DNA of 64,000 nt from Brevundimonas sp. Leaf363 (lineage in GTDB: Bacteria > Pseudomonadota > Alphaproteobacteria > Caulobacterales > Caulobacteraceae), in assembly GCF_001424025.1 (NCBI RefSeq), contig NZ_LMPZ01000002.1, forward strand, positions 1 to 64,000, written 5' to 3'. Positions 51,119 through 58,415 of this stretch are shown piece after piece. Each line of letters begins with the position of its first letter. Position 1 is the stretch's first letter. The translations under genes and the position numbers were made by a program. Below the pieces are notes generated by a model. That model was not told the origin of the DNA and made no database searches. It saw nothing but the letters and a program-made list of their open reading frames with translations.

Positions 51119-51859
51119 TCAGGCCAGCCTCGGCGTCTGCAGCCGGCGCTTGTTGGCGTGGGTCTCGGGCGCCGTGCCCAACTCCTCGGGCAGCTCGCCC
51201 TTGAAGTAGAAGCGCTGCCACGCCTCCTTGGCCGCATCGGGATCGCCCGAGGCCAGGCGTTTGTTGAAGTCGGTGCGCTGGCGATTCCAGGCCTCGAACT
51301 GGCCATGCATCACCGGGTTGGATTCCAGCGAGCGGATGATGGGGGTGACCTCCTCCATCTTGCGATGCTCGACCAGGGTGATGAAGCAGAAGGGTTCGCC
51401 CTTCTCGAAGCGGATCTTGCCCGGCCGGGTGAAGACCCAGTTCATGGTGAAGGGGAAGGGCAGCCAGTCGGTCTCGATCAGGCCGACCAGCGGCTGGATG
51501 CCGTCCTTCAGATGGTTGGGCGAGCCCGAGCACAGCATCCCCCAGCCCGGCGGCGAGCGGAACAGATACTGCGGGTGCATGGTCAGGACGCCGCGCGAGA
51601 AGTGCGAGGTCACCACATGCTTGATGTCCGGCTGCGGCCGGTCCGGCGTGATGACGATGTCTTCCTGACGCGGGCCGCCGTTCCACTCGGCCTGGAAGCC
51701 GAAGGGGCACAGGATCTCCCACCCGGTGGTGTTGGCCATGTTCAGCGGCAGGCAGCGATAGGGATGCCGGCTGGCGAAGGCGTCCATCCAGTTGCGCGAC
51801 TGGCTGCCGGGACGCAGGTCCGGCGGCCGGGCGGTCATGGGATAGCATTCCAGTTCCAA
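51119..51859 (-). CDS. DUF6065-like conserved protein
   Basis: 246 residues, cytoplasmic. Contains LECYPM near the start, RCLPLNMANTTGWEILCPFG, QYLFRSPPGWGMLCSGSPNH and FTMNWVFTRPGKIRFEKGEP. This is a conserved family of unknown function, where a short peptide-like opening leads into an all-beta core. TTG at 51859 with GGAG upstream is preferred; ATG at 51838 would cut the LECYP segment. It is divergent from the ProX-like gene, with about 49 bp between them. Confidence 0.7.
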   Translation of the reverse strand: MELECYPMTARPPDLRPGSQSRNWMDAFASRHPYRCLPLNMANTTGWEILCPFGFQAEWNGGPRQEDIVITPDRPQPDIKHVVTSHFSRGVLTMHPQYLFRSPPGWGMLCSGSPNHLKDGIQPLVGLIETDWLPFPFTMNWVFTRPGKIRFEKGEPFCFITLVEHRKMEEVTPIIRSLESNPVMHGQFEAWNRQRTDFNKRLASGDPDAAKEAWQRFYFKGELPEELGTAPETHANKRRLQTPRLA

Positions 51860-51908
51860 GGCGACGCTCCGAACGCTAACGAGGGAGCCACTCTCCTAGC
51901 GGTCCCCG

Positions 51909-52445
51909 ATGACGCCCGACAAGACGCCCGATTCTGATCCGGCTCCCCCCTTCGACCGCGACGCCCTGCTGGACTGGCTGGCCGAGCGGGGGATCGATCA
52001 GGTCACCACCGACCACCCGGCCGTCTTCCGCGTCGAGGACGGCCACGACATGAAGGTCGGGATCGAGGGGCTGCACACCAAGAACCTGTTCCTCAAGGAC
52101 AAGAAGCAGCAGCTGTGGCTGGTCTCGGCCGCCCAGGACACGGTCATCGACCTGAAGCGCCTGCCCGCCGTCATTGGCTCGGACCGGCTGTCGTTCGGCA
52201 ACGAGGGGCTGATGTGGGAGACGCTGGGCGTGCGGCCAGGATCGGTGACGGCGCTGGGGCTGGTGAATGACGTCGACCGGCGCGTGCATTTCGTCATCGA
52301 CCGGCGGCTGTGGGAGGCGGATCAGGTCAACTTCCACCCACTGGTGAATACGGCCACCACGACGCTGATGCGGGAGGCGCTGCGAGCGGTAATGGCGGCT
52401 CTGGGGCGCGAGGCCGTGGTGGTGGATTTTGAGGCGCTGGAATAA
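51909..52445 (+). CDS. ProX/YbaK-type aminoacyl-tRNA deacylase domain protein
   Basis: 178 residues. The YbaK/ProRS-editing fold is seen in KVGIEGLHTKNLFLKDKKQQ, LWLVSAAQDTVIDLKRLPAV and LGVRPGSVTALGLVND. NFHPLVNTATTTL is the end motif of free-standing ProX/PrdX proteins that clear alanine from mischarged tRNA-Pro. Trans-editing is the likely role. It is followed at once by the first of four related short repeats. Confidence 0.9.
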   Translation: MTPDKTPDSDPAPPFDRDALLDWLAERGIDQVTTDHPAVFRVEDGHDMKVGIEGLHTKNLFLKDKKQQLWLVSAAQDTVIDLKRLPAVIGSDRLSFGNEGLMWETLGVRPGSVTALGLVNDVDRRVHFVIDRRLWEADQVNFHPLVNTATTTLMREALRAVMAALGREAVVVDFEALE

Positions 52446-52454
52446 AGGCTAGCG

Positions 52455-52482
52455 TCTCCTTTCGACCCGTTGCGGACATCGC
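52455..52482 (+). repeat. Short repeat of the cassette-like region, copy 1
   Basis: Core GACCCGTTGCGGACATCGC, ten or so bases after the ProX gene stop. The left arm of the hairpin is degraded. Related copies are at 52856, 53311 and 53861. Confidence 0.6.
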
Positions 52483-52503
52483 AGCATCGTGGGACTGACG
52501 CTG

Positions 52504-52842
52504 ATGCATGTGGTTGTGGCTTTCTCCCCAAACTATGGGACAGCAGATGCCCCCGAACTCGGCAACGCCTTCTGGCTGGTCGAGTCGCCGGCCAATCGCG
52601 CCATCGCTGAACAGAAGTGGAAAGCCAAATCGACCGATCCGAACAGTGCGATATTGAAGTCTGGCGACGCACCGGACGTCGAAGGCATGTTCGCGACTGT
52701 GGACCTTCACCATCCAAACTGGTCTCGCGTTGATTTCATCGGCGCGTCGCTCACCAACGGCCTAGAATATCTTTTCCGAGACGCGGGCTTCCAGATTGCG
52801 GAGTTGCCTTCCGGCTTCGCTCTCACCCGCCAAGTCCTCTAA
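52504..52842 (+). CDS. Orphan protein of unknown function, 112 aa
   Basis: A soluble alpha/beta protein: MHVVVAFSPNYGTADAPELG, NAFWLVESPANRAIAEQKWK, MFATVDLHHPNWSRVDFIGA. ATG 52504 is chosen; a GTG at 52489 would add five residues with no better ribosome site. Base use is clearly more AT-rich than in neighbouring core genes, which points to recent acquisition. No family is recognised. It is bracketed by two related repeats. Confidence 0.5.
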   Translation: MHVVVAFSPNYGTADAPELGNAFWLVESPANRAIAEQKWKAKSTDPNSAILKSGDAPDVEGMFATVDLHHPNWSRVDFIGASLTNGLEYLFRDAGFQIAELPSGFALTRQVL

Positions 52843-52855
52843 CCACCCTTCGGCG

Positions 52856-52885
52856 AAGGTCTGTTCCCGACCCACCCCAGACTTT
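52856..52885 (+). repeat. Short repeat of the cassette-like region, copy 2
   Basis: GTCTG, then TTCCCGACCCACCC, then CAGAC: a diverged copy of the hairpin, beginning about 15 bases after the stop of the gene at 52504. Together with the preceding bases (CCACCCTTCGGCGAAG) it parallels copy 3. Confidence 0.5.
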
Positions 52886-52932
52886 CGCAGTTGCAGCTTG
52901 CCGTATGCGCGGCCTGACCACATCATCATGCG

Positions 52933-53292
52933 ATGACAGCGTCGTTCCTCGCTAGGTTGCGCGTCCCCGTCTTAGCAGGGACGGGCTACGCCATGATTTT
53001 TCTGGGTTTGGTGGTGCCGTATTGCTGGGGCGGCGAGATTCCCTTGAGGCTTGCGAACATCGGAATCTGGTTCAACCCAATAACCTACTTTGCCGCCTAC
53101 CTGATTTCATTCGGATCTGCGCCCACGAGTTGGCAGGCTGTCGCCCTCGGAACCCTCGCTAGCTTCATCTTGGCGTTTTTTATCTGCACCCTGTGCATGG
53201 TGTTGGGTCGGGTCTCAAAGTTGCTTCTGGCCATCCCGCTGGCCCTGTTCCTTTGGTATTCGATCGCCATGTCGCCTATCGCTTTAGGCTGA
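52933..53292 (+). CDS. Orphan membrane protein, 119 aa
   Basis: Three hydrophobic segments (PVLAGTGYAMIFLGLVVPYC, YFAAYLISFG, ALGTLASFILAFFICTLCMV then KLLLAIPLALFLWYSIAM) with short loops. No signal peptide and no family are recognised. Codon use is more AT-rich than the genomic background. The stop is followed directly by copy 3 of the short repeat. Confidence 0.5.
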   Translation: MTASFLARLRVPVLAGTGYAMIFLGLVVPYCWGGEIPLRLANIGIWFNPITYFAAYLISFGSAPTSWQAVALGTLASFILAFFICTLCMVLGRVSKLLLAIPLALFLWYSIAMSPIALG

Positions 53293-53310
53293 TAGCCACC
53301 CTCAGGCGAC

Positions 53311-53340
53311 GGTCCGCTCCTGACCCATTGCGGACATCGC
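53311..53340 (+). repeat. Short repeat of the cassette-like region, copy 3 (best conserved)
   Basis: GTCCGC, loop TCCTGACCCATT, GCGGAC then ATCGC: a perfect 6-bp stem with the shared GACCC in the loop. It starts about 20 bases after the stop of the gene at 52933. Confidence 0.65.
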
Positions 53341-53421
53341 GGTTTTTGCACACCACCCACCGATGAGGAATGAAGAGTCCCGGAGACAGCTGGGTCGTTT
53401 CAAATGGTCAGGAGGGATGAG

Positions 53422-53859
53422 GTGGACCAGATGCTGATGCCGAACAGGAAAAACGCCTGCATTTCGATTATGATTTGCCTCGTTTTTGTATTCGGAGGCG
53501 TGGCCTGCGCTATTTTGCTTTTCGATAAAGGCACCCTGGGCGCGTGGATGCAGTTGGTCGTCTTAGCCGTAGGGACAGTCTATTTCGGCATTGAGGCGGC
53601 CAAGCTTGTTTCATTGATGCTGACAGGCTTTCCGGTATTGAGACTGGATGGCGACGCATTTGTTCTTAACTGGCCGGTCCGCAAGACAATTCGCATATCA
53701 TACGTGCAGTCGCTCCGGCTTGAGCCCAGTCATATCGCGTCGCCGGAAGCTTTGATTTTCTCACTGGCGTCTGGAAAGCAGATTTCGGTGCTTTCATGGA
53801 TATTCAGGCATCATCCCAAGGTCGTTCTGGACATTCTATCACAGCGTCTGGAGAAATGA
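53422..53859 (+). CDS. Orphan membrane protein with PH-like C-terminus, 145 aa
   Basis: Two spans (ACISIMICLVFVFGGVACAI, WMQLVVLAVGTVYFGIEAAK) followed by a soluble beta domain (PVLRLDGDAFVLNWPVRKTI, RISYVQSLRLEP) resembling small bacterial PH-like domains. The start is set by the ribosome site AGGAGG at 53410-53415, six bases before GTG 53422; an ATG at 53404 lies before it. It is AT-rich compared with core genes and followed by copy 4 of the repeat. Confidence 0.55.
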   Translation: MDQMLMPNRKNACISIMICLVFVFGGVACAILLFDKGTLGAWMQLVVLAVGTVYFGIEAAKLVSLMLTGFPVLRLDGDAFVLNWPVRKTIRISYVQSLRLEPSHIASPEALIFSLASGKQISVLSWIFRHHPKVVLDILSQRLEK

Positions 53860-53860
53860 C

Positions 53861-53886
53861 TGCTTTCCACCCGTTGCGGACATTCC
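53861..53886 (+). repeat. Short repeat of the cassette-like region, copy 4
   Basis: CCACCCGTTGCGGACATTCC directly after the stop of the gene at 53422; the left arm is lost. A small perfect inverted repeat (CGTCAG-TAAG-CTGACG, 53890-53905) follows, and then the tRNA-like sequence. Confidence 0.55.
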
Positions 53887-53908
53887 CCACGTCAGTAAGC
53901 TGACGCCG

Positions 53909-53981
53909 AGCGCGGTAGCATAACCGGAGAGTGCATCAGGTTCGCCCTGAAGACGCCGGGTTCAAGTCCCGGCCCGCGCTT
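53909..53981 (+). other. tRNA-like cloverleaf with short anticodon loop
   Basis: The sequence folds as a tRNA. Acceptor AGCGCGG/CCGCGCT is perfect over 7 bp. TA follows at 8-9. The D arm is GCAT...GTGC with GG in the loop, the anticodon stem is TCAGG/CCTGA, and the T arm is CCGGG-TTCAAGT-CCCGG. The anticodon loop is only five bases (TTCGC) instead of seven, and no CCA is encoded. It is therefore either a degenerate tRNA or a tRNA-like element, not an obvious functional tRNA. It marks the right edge of the AT-rich cassette region and lies just before the thioredoxin-TPR gene. Confidence 0.55.
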
Positions 53982-54075
53982 GCGACCGCGCTTCCTGGTC
54001 CCCGCCACCTTGCCGCACCCGCCTCGCGCGACCATCTCCCGCCTGCCGCGTTTTAAAGCTCACACGGAGACTTCC

Positions 54076-54969
54076 ATGACCTTCGCCGACCCGACCGCCA
54101 CCGCCGACCTGATCAAGGAAGGCTCCGACGCCTCCTTCATGGCCGATGTGGTCGAGGCGTCGAAGAGCCAGCCGGTCATCGTCGACTTCTGGGCCACCTG
54201 GTGCGGGCCGTGCCGGCAGCTGACGCCGGCGCTCGAGAAGGCGGTCCGGGCCGCCGGCGGAGCGGTGAAGCTGGTCAAGATCGACGTCGACAAGAACCCG
54301 GCCTATGCGGGCCAGCTGCGGGTCCAGTCCATCCCGACCGTCTACGCCTTCGTCGACGGCCAGCCGGTCGACGGCTTCCAGGGCGCGGTGCCCGAAAGCC
54401 AGATCACCGCCTTCATCGCCAAGCTGGCGGGCGGCGGCGACGACGCCTCCAACGACATCGAGCAGCTGATGGCGCTGGGCGAGGAATCGCTGGGCCTCGG
54501 CGACTTCGGCGGCGCGGCCCAGGCCTTCGCCCACGTCCTGTCGATCGACACCGAGAACCCCAAGGCCATCGCCGGCATGGCGCGCGTCTACCTGGGCGGC
54601 GGCGACATCGACCAGGCGCGCCAGACCCTGGCCATGGCGTCGGGCTCCAACGACCCGGCGATCCAGAGCGTGCGCGCGCAACTGGCCCTGGCCGACCATG
54701 CGCCGTCGGGCGAGCACGCCGATCTGGAGGCCAGGGTCGCGGCCGATCCCAACGATCACCAGGCCCGCTTCGATCTGGCCAACGCCCTCTCGGCGTCGGG
54801 CGATCTGAAGGGAGCGGTCGATCACCTGTTGAAGATCGTCGCCGCCGACCGCGAATGGAGCGAGCAGGCCGCGCGCAAGCAGTTGCTGACCGTCTTCGAT
54901 GCGGCGGGCGCGACCTCCGACATCGCCCGCGACGGCCGCAAGCGCCTGTCCTCGATCCTGTTCGCCTGA
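54076..54969 (+). CDS. cnoX: CnoX/YbbN-like thioredoxin-TPR co-chaperone
   Basis: 297 residues. A thioredoxin domain (about 20-125) with active site WATWCGPCRQ, then TPR-type helices (FGGAAQAFAHVLSIDTENPK, IAGMARVYLGGGDIDQARQT). The family passes substrates to GroEL/DnaK during oxidative stress; retention of both Cys in CGPC suggests redox activity. ATG 54076 follows a GGAGA; the frame before it overlaps the tRNA-like region and is not coding. It is followed 11 bases later by the LON-domain gene. Confidence 0.92.
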   Translation: MTFADPTATADLIKEGSDASFMADVVEASKSQPVIVDFWATWCGPCRQLTPALEKAVRAAGGAVKLVKIDVDKNPAYAGQLRVQSIPTVYAFVDGQPVDGFQGAVPESQITAFIAKLAGGGDDASNDIEQLMALGEESLGLGDFGGAAQAFAHVLSIDTENPKAIAGMARVYLGGGDIDQARQTLAMASGSNDPAIQSVRAQLALADHAPSGEHADLEARVAADPNDHQARFDLANALSASGDLKGAVDHLLKIVAADREWSEQAARKQLLTVFDAAGATSDIARDGRKRLSSILFA

Positions 54970-54980
54970 GCCTGAGACCG

Positions 54981-55637
54981 ATGCCGCAGGGCTATGTTCG
55001 CGCCGACGACCTGCCTCAGGTCATCCCCGTCTTCCCGCTGGCCGGCGCCATCGTCCTGCCGCGCGGTCAGCTGCCGCTCAACATCTTCGAGCCGCGCTAT
55101 CTGAACATGATCGACGACGCGATGGCGGGCGACCGGATCATCGGCATGATCCAGCCGACGGGCGGCCCCAGCCACCTACCGCGCCTGTCGCAGGTCGGCT
55201 GCGCGGGCCGGATCACCAGCTTCGCCGAGACGTCGGACGGCCGCTATCTGGTCACCCTGACCGGCGTCTGCCGCTTCCGCGTCGCCGCCGAAATGCCCGC
55301 CTCCACCCCGTACCGCCAGGTGCGCGCCGCCTTTCAGGCCTATGAGTCCGATCTGGCCGAGCCGGACCTGGACGCCGAGCTGGACCGGCCCGGCTTCTTC
55401 GAGGCCCTGCGCCGATATCTGGATCACCGCGCGCTGGAGATCGACTGGGAGACCGCCGAGGGCGCACCCGTGGACGCCCTGGTCAACAGCCTGTCCATGG
55501 CCCTGCCGTTCGATCCGGCCGAGAAGCAGGCTCTGCTGGAGGCGCTGGACCTGACCGCGCGGGCCGAGGCCCTGACCGCCCTGCTGCGCATCGACGCCGC
55601 CGACGCGGGCGACGACGCCGCGCCCTCGGTTCAGTAG
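54981..55637 (+). CDS. LON peptidase substrate-binding domain protein
   Basis: 218 residues. The N-terminal substrate-binding domain of Lon proteases, without ATPase or peptidase parts: VIPVFPLAGAIVLPRGQLPL, NIFEPRYLNMIDDAMAGDRI, GVCRFRV. Together with the upstream thioredoxin-TPR gene this pair is common in Alphaproteobacteria and suggests a joint proteostasis role. It starts at ATG 54981. Its end overlaps the converging SGNH hydrolase gene by seven bases. Confidence 0.92.
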   Translation: MPQGYVRADDLPQVIPVFPLAGAIVLPRGQLPLNIFEPRYLNMIDDAMAGDRIIGMIQPTGGPSHLPRLSQVGCAGRITSFAETSDGRYLVTLTGVCRFRVAAEMPASTPYRQVRAAFQAYESDLAEPDLDAELDRPGFFEALRRYLDHRALEIDWETAEGAPVDALVNSLSMALPFDPAEKQALLEALDLTARAEALTALLRIDAADAGDDAAPSVQ

Positions 55638-56353
55638 GTTCGGGACGCGCGCAGCAACGTGGGCCCGCACGACCGCGTGGTTTGGGCTCCGGGCTCTGGA
55701 TCGTTCATCGGCTCGGCCGCCAGGATACGCGGCTCGGGCGCGATCCTCGGCCCGGTTTCGACGCCAAGGCGGCGCAGACCCGGCGTCAGGGCTTCCAGCC
55801 ATTGGCGATACCCCGCTGCGTTCAGGTGCAGACCGTCGCGCGTCAGTCGGGGATCTAGCCCGCCGTCCGACAAAGCCAAAACCTCAGCGCCGTCCAGAAA
55901 GACCGCGCCGGCCGCCTGCGCCGTCTCGAGCAATGTGCAGTTCAGCCGGGCGACGGCGTCGGCGCGTTCGGCCGCACGGGGCGGTACGGCGAGCACGGCG
56001 ATCGCGACGTCGGGGCTCAAGGCCCGCCATGTGGCCAGCGTCCGCCCCAACCAGTCGGGCGCCGCCTCGGCCGTGCCATGCGTGATGTCGTTGGTGCCGG
56101 CCAGCAGGACGATCCGGGCCGGACGCACGCTCAGAACCTGGGCGGCTCGGTCGTGGACGTCTCTGGCCGCGTCGCCGCTGATGCCGAAGTTGCGGCTGGG
56201 CTCGTGCGGGGTCAGGCGGTCCCACTGCGCATGCTCGATCAGGCTGTCGCCGACGAAGGCTGTACCCACGCCGTTCAGAGACGCATAGCCGGCGAACAGC
56301 CGAAGCCGACGCTCGCGCCGTGCACGGACGGCACGCGCCTTGGGAACAGACAT
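55631..56353 (-). CDS. SGNH/GDSL-family hydrolase
   Basis: 240 residues from ATG 56353. All four blocks are present: FVGDSLIEH (Ser), [12 protein letters not shown] (Gly), [10 protein letters not shown] (Asn) and [11 protein letters not shown] (Asp-x-x-His). The N-terminus is Arg-rich without a clear signal peptide. It is probably a lipase, esterase or acetylhydrolase; the substrate is unknown. The C-terminal 40 residues are a Pro-rich tail outside the domain, overlapping the LON gene by seven bases. Confidence 0.9.
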   Translation of the reverse strand: MSVPKARAVRARRERRLRLFAGYASLNGVGTAFVGDSLIEHAQWDRLTPHEPSRNFGISGDAARDVHDRAAQVLSVRPARIVLLAGTNDITHGTAEAAPDWLGRTLATWRALSPDVAIAVLAVPPRAAERADAVARLNCTLLETAQAAGAVFLDGAEVLALSDGGLDPRLTRDGLHLNAAGYRQWLEALTPGLRRLGVETGPRIAPEPRILAAEPMNDPEPGAQTTRSCGPTLLRASRTY

Positions 56354-56462
56354 ACTCACGCAACAAGCCAGGCGCCGAGGGGAGCCGGCGTCCCGACCAA
56401 CATGGGCGCCATGCAACGGGGGTCCAGTAGCGGTGTGGCGTCAGGCGCGATATGACGCAGGC

Positions 56463-56657
56463 ATGAGCGACGTCTTCCACACACCCGTCACCGTCGATCC
56501 CCGCCTGCTGGAGATCCTGGTCTGCCCGGTGACGCGCGGGCCGCTGACCTATGACCGCGACCGCGAGGAGCTGGTCTCGGCGGGCGCCAAGCTGGCCTAT
56601 CCGATCCGCGACGGCGTGCCGATCATGCTGGCCGAGGACGCGCGTCAGATCGACTGA
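56463..56657 (+). CDS. Trm112-family protein
   Basis: 64 residues. The Trm112/UPF0434 pattern is clear: [39 protein letters not shown]. Only one Cys (CPV) of the zinc-binding four is visible, as in the YcaR branch. In Bacteria these small proteins may support methyltransferases or lipid A enzymes; the role here is open. The kinase gene starts three bases after its stop. Confidence 0.88.
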   Translation: MSDVFHTPVTVDPRLLEILVCPVTRGPLTYDRDREELVSAGAKLAYPIRDGVPIMLAEDARQID

Positions 56658-56659
56658 CC

Positions 56660-57463
56660 GTGGCCTTCGATCCGATCGAGGTTCTGGCGGATTGGGTCCG
56701 CGGCGCCGATTTGGCCGCGCCGCCGCCGCTGATCGGCGTGGCGGGCGCGCAGGGCTCGGGCAAGACGACGCTGGCGCGGCGGGCGGCGAGGGCCCTGGGC
56801 GCCGCGCACCTGTCGCTGGACGACGTCTATCGGACGCGGTCCGAACGGGCGCAGGCGGCCGCCGAGGTCCATCCCCTCATGGGCGTGCGCGGGCCGCCGG
56901 GCACGCACGACCTGGACCTGCTGTTCGAGGTGGTGGACCGATTGCGCGCCGCCGGACCGGACAACGTCACGTCCCTGCCGGCCTTTGACAAGCTGAAGGA
57001 CGACCGCCTGCCCGAGGTGGACTGGCCGGTGTTTCACGGCCGGCCCCGCGCCATCCTGATCGACGGCTGGTGCCTGGGTGCGACCGCACAGACCGCGGGC
57101 GACCTGCTGACGCCGATCAATGTGCTGGAGCGCGACCACGACCCGGACGGCGGCTGGCGGCGCGCCGTCAACGACGCGCTGGCCGGGCCGTATCAGGCCG
57201 CCTTCGCGCAGTTCGACCACACGCTGTTCCTGGCCGCGCCCGGCTTCGACGTCGTCGCCGGATGGCGGCTGGAGCAGGAGGCCGGGCTGATGGGCGTTTC
57301 GTTCCAGGCCGTCCCGCCCGAGCGCCGCGCCGCCATCGACGCCTTCGTCCAGCATTTCGAACGCATCACCCGCCACATGCTGGCCGGAGGGGTGCGAATG
57401 GACGTGGTCGTTCCGCTGGATCCAGCGCGGGTCAGTCTTCCGCCGGCATGGTCCCGGCGTTGA
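56660..57463 (+). CDS. P-loop kinase, glycerate-kinase/uridine-kinase-like
   Basis: 267 residues, GTG start at 56660. Walker A GVAGAQGSGKTTLARRAARA, a substrate region HLSLDDVYRT and HPLMGVRGPPGTHDLDLLFE, then PAFDKLKDDRLPEVDW and LIDGWCLGA. This set is characteristic of D-glycerate 3-kinase-like and phosphoribulokinase-type enzymes. A small-molecule kinase is certain; glycerate is the best guess. Its last 32 bases overlap the converging HAD gene. Confidence 0.85.
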   Translation: MAFDPIEVLADWVRGADLAAPPPLIGVAGAQGSGKTTLARRAARALGAAHLSLDDVYRTRSERAQAAAEVHPLMGVRGPPGTHDLDLLFEVVDRLRAAGPDNVTSLPAFDKLKDDRLPEVDWPVFHGRPRAILIDGWCLGATAQTAGDLLTPINVLERDHDPDGGWRRAVNDALAGPYQAAFAQFDHTLFLAAPGFDVVAGWRLEQEAGLMGVSFQAVPPERRAAIDAFVQHFERITRHMLAGGVRMDVVVPLDPARVSLPPAWSRR

Positions 57464-58286
57464 CCGCGATGCGGCCGACCAGACCCTTGACGATCAGGTC
57501 CAGCGGCGATCCCTCGCGGTAGTCGGCGGCGGCGACGAAGTTCACCCGGTCCTCGGAGATCAGGGAATAGATCTTCTGCTGATCCCGTTCGGAGTTGCGC
57601 GGATCGTAGACGGCGATCGAGAAGCCGCCCTTGGTGTGCATCATCTTCATGGTCGGCACGTCGGTGTCGCCGTCGCCCAGGAATATCATGCGCTCGAACG
57701 GCACCGGCCGCGCGTCGTCGGGGATGAAGCGGTTGATCCGCTCGTGATCCCAGTGGTTCAGCACGCCCTTGTTGATGCGGAACAGGTACTGGGTCTTGGT
57801 CGTGTAGTTGACCCCCACCGCCGGCCAGATGGCCACGCCGTCGCGGTCGTAGGCGAACTTGGACGCGAAGACGTGGTGGAAGGCGTCGCGGATCGGACAC
57901 CCCTCGATCATCTCCTCCAGCCCGGCCGAGATGATGTAGTGCTCGATGTCCAGGTTGTAGCGTGCGCCGAAGGCGTTGATGCGGTCGAACCAGCCCGGGC
58001 CGGTCAGGTCGGTCTTCAGCCCGTCGAACAGCTTCACGTCCTCGCCATGCTCGCGCAGCAGGGTCCGGGTGATCGGCGCCGCGTTCTCGCGCGCCCGCTG
58101 CAGCATCAGCTGCATGTACATCAGGATGTTGTCGCCATCGGCCTCGCGCGTCAGCCGGTCGGCCTCGCCCCAGAAGTCGCCGATGCCCATGCCGACGGAG
58201 GGGATGAAGGTCACCTCCTGCATGTTGCCGCGCGCCAGGGTCCCGTCGAAATCGTAGATCAGGGCGGTCTTCAGAGGGGCGGGCAT
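57432..58286 (-). CDS. HAD-superfamily phosphatase
   Basis: 284 residues. Motif I IYDFDGTLARGN with the nucleophilic Asp, motif II HYIISAGLEEMIEG, and motif IV FLGDGDTDVPTMKMM. The cap region contains DFWGEADRLTREADGDNILM. It is likely a phosphoserine-phosphatase-like enzyme on a small substrate, cytoplasmic. It starts at ATG 58286, preceded by a palindromic element at 58306-58387, and is convergent with the kinase gene. Confidence 0.88.
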   Translation of the reverse strand: MPAPLKTALIYDFDGTLARGNMQEVTFIPSVGMGIGDFWGEADRLTREADGDNILMYMQLMLQRARENAAPITRTLLREHGEDVKLFDGLKTDLTGPGWFDRINAFGARYNLDIEHYIISAGLEEMIEGCPIRDAFHHVFASKFAYDRDGVAIWPAVGVNYTTKTQYLFRINKGVLNHWDHERINRFIPDDARPVPFERMIFLGDGDTDVPTMKMMHTKGGFSIAVYDPRNSERDQQKIYSLISEDRVNFVAAADYREGSPLDLIVKGLVGRIAVNAGTMPAED

Positions 58287-58305
58287 GGGGGGCTCGGGCG
58301 GCTTT

Positions 58306-58387
58306 GGTGAAGAGTGCTGGTGAGCAAGAGGTGAGGAGAAAGCAGGTTCAAGCTCTGCTCACTCCTCGCTCACTAGCACTTTTCACC
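58306..58387. repeat. Long imperfect palindrome, family D
   Basis: Arms 58306-58343 and 58351-58387 with a 7-base loop (AGGTTCA). The left arm starts GGTGAAGAGTGCTGGTGAGC; the reversed right arm starts GGTGAAAAGTGCTAGTGAGC. About 30 of 37 positions pair. It fills most of the gap between the alcohol dehydrogenase stop and the HAD gene start, so it lies in the HAD leader or promoter. It has no coding capacity. Confidence 0.75.
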
Positions 58388-58415
58388 CTGACGCCCACAG
58401 ACGCCTCGTCGGGCG

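Noticed and set aside
53936..53950. Reading the tRNA-like element as a normal tRNA with a 7-nt anticodon loop
   Set aside because: With a 7-base loop the anticodon stem mostly fails to pair (TCAGG against TGAAG), while the 5-base loop gives five perfect pairs.
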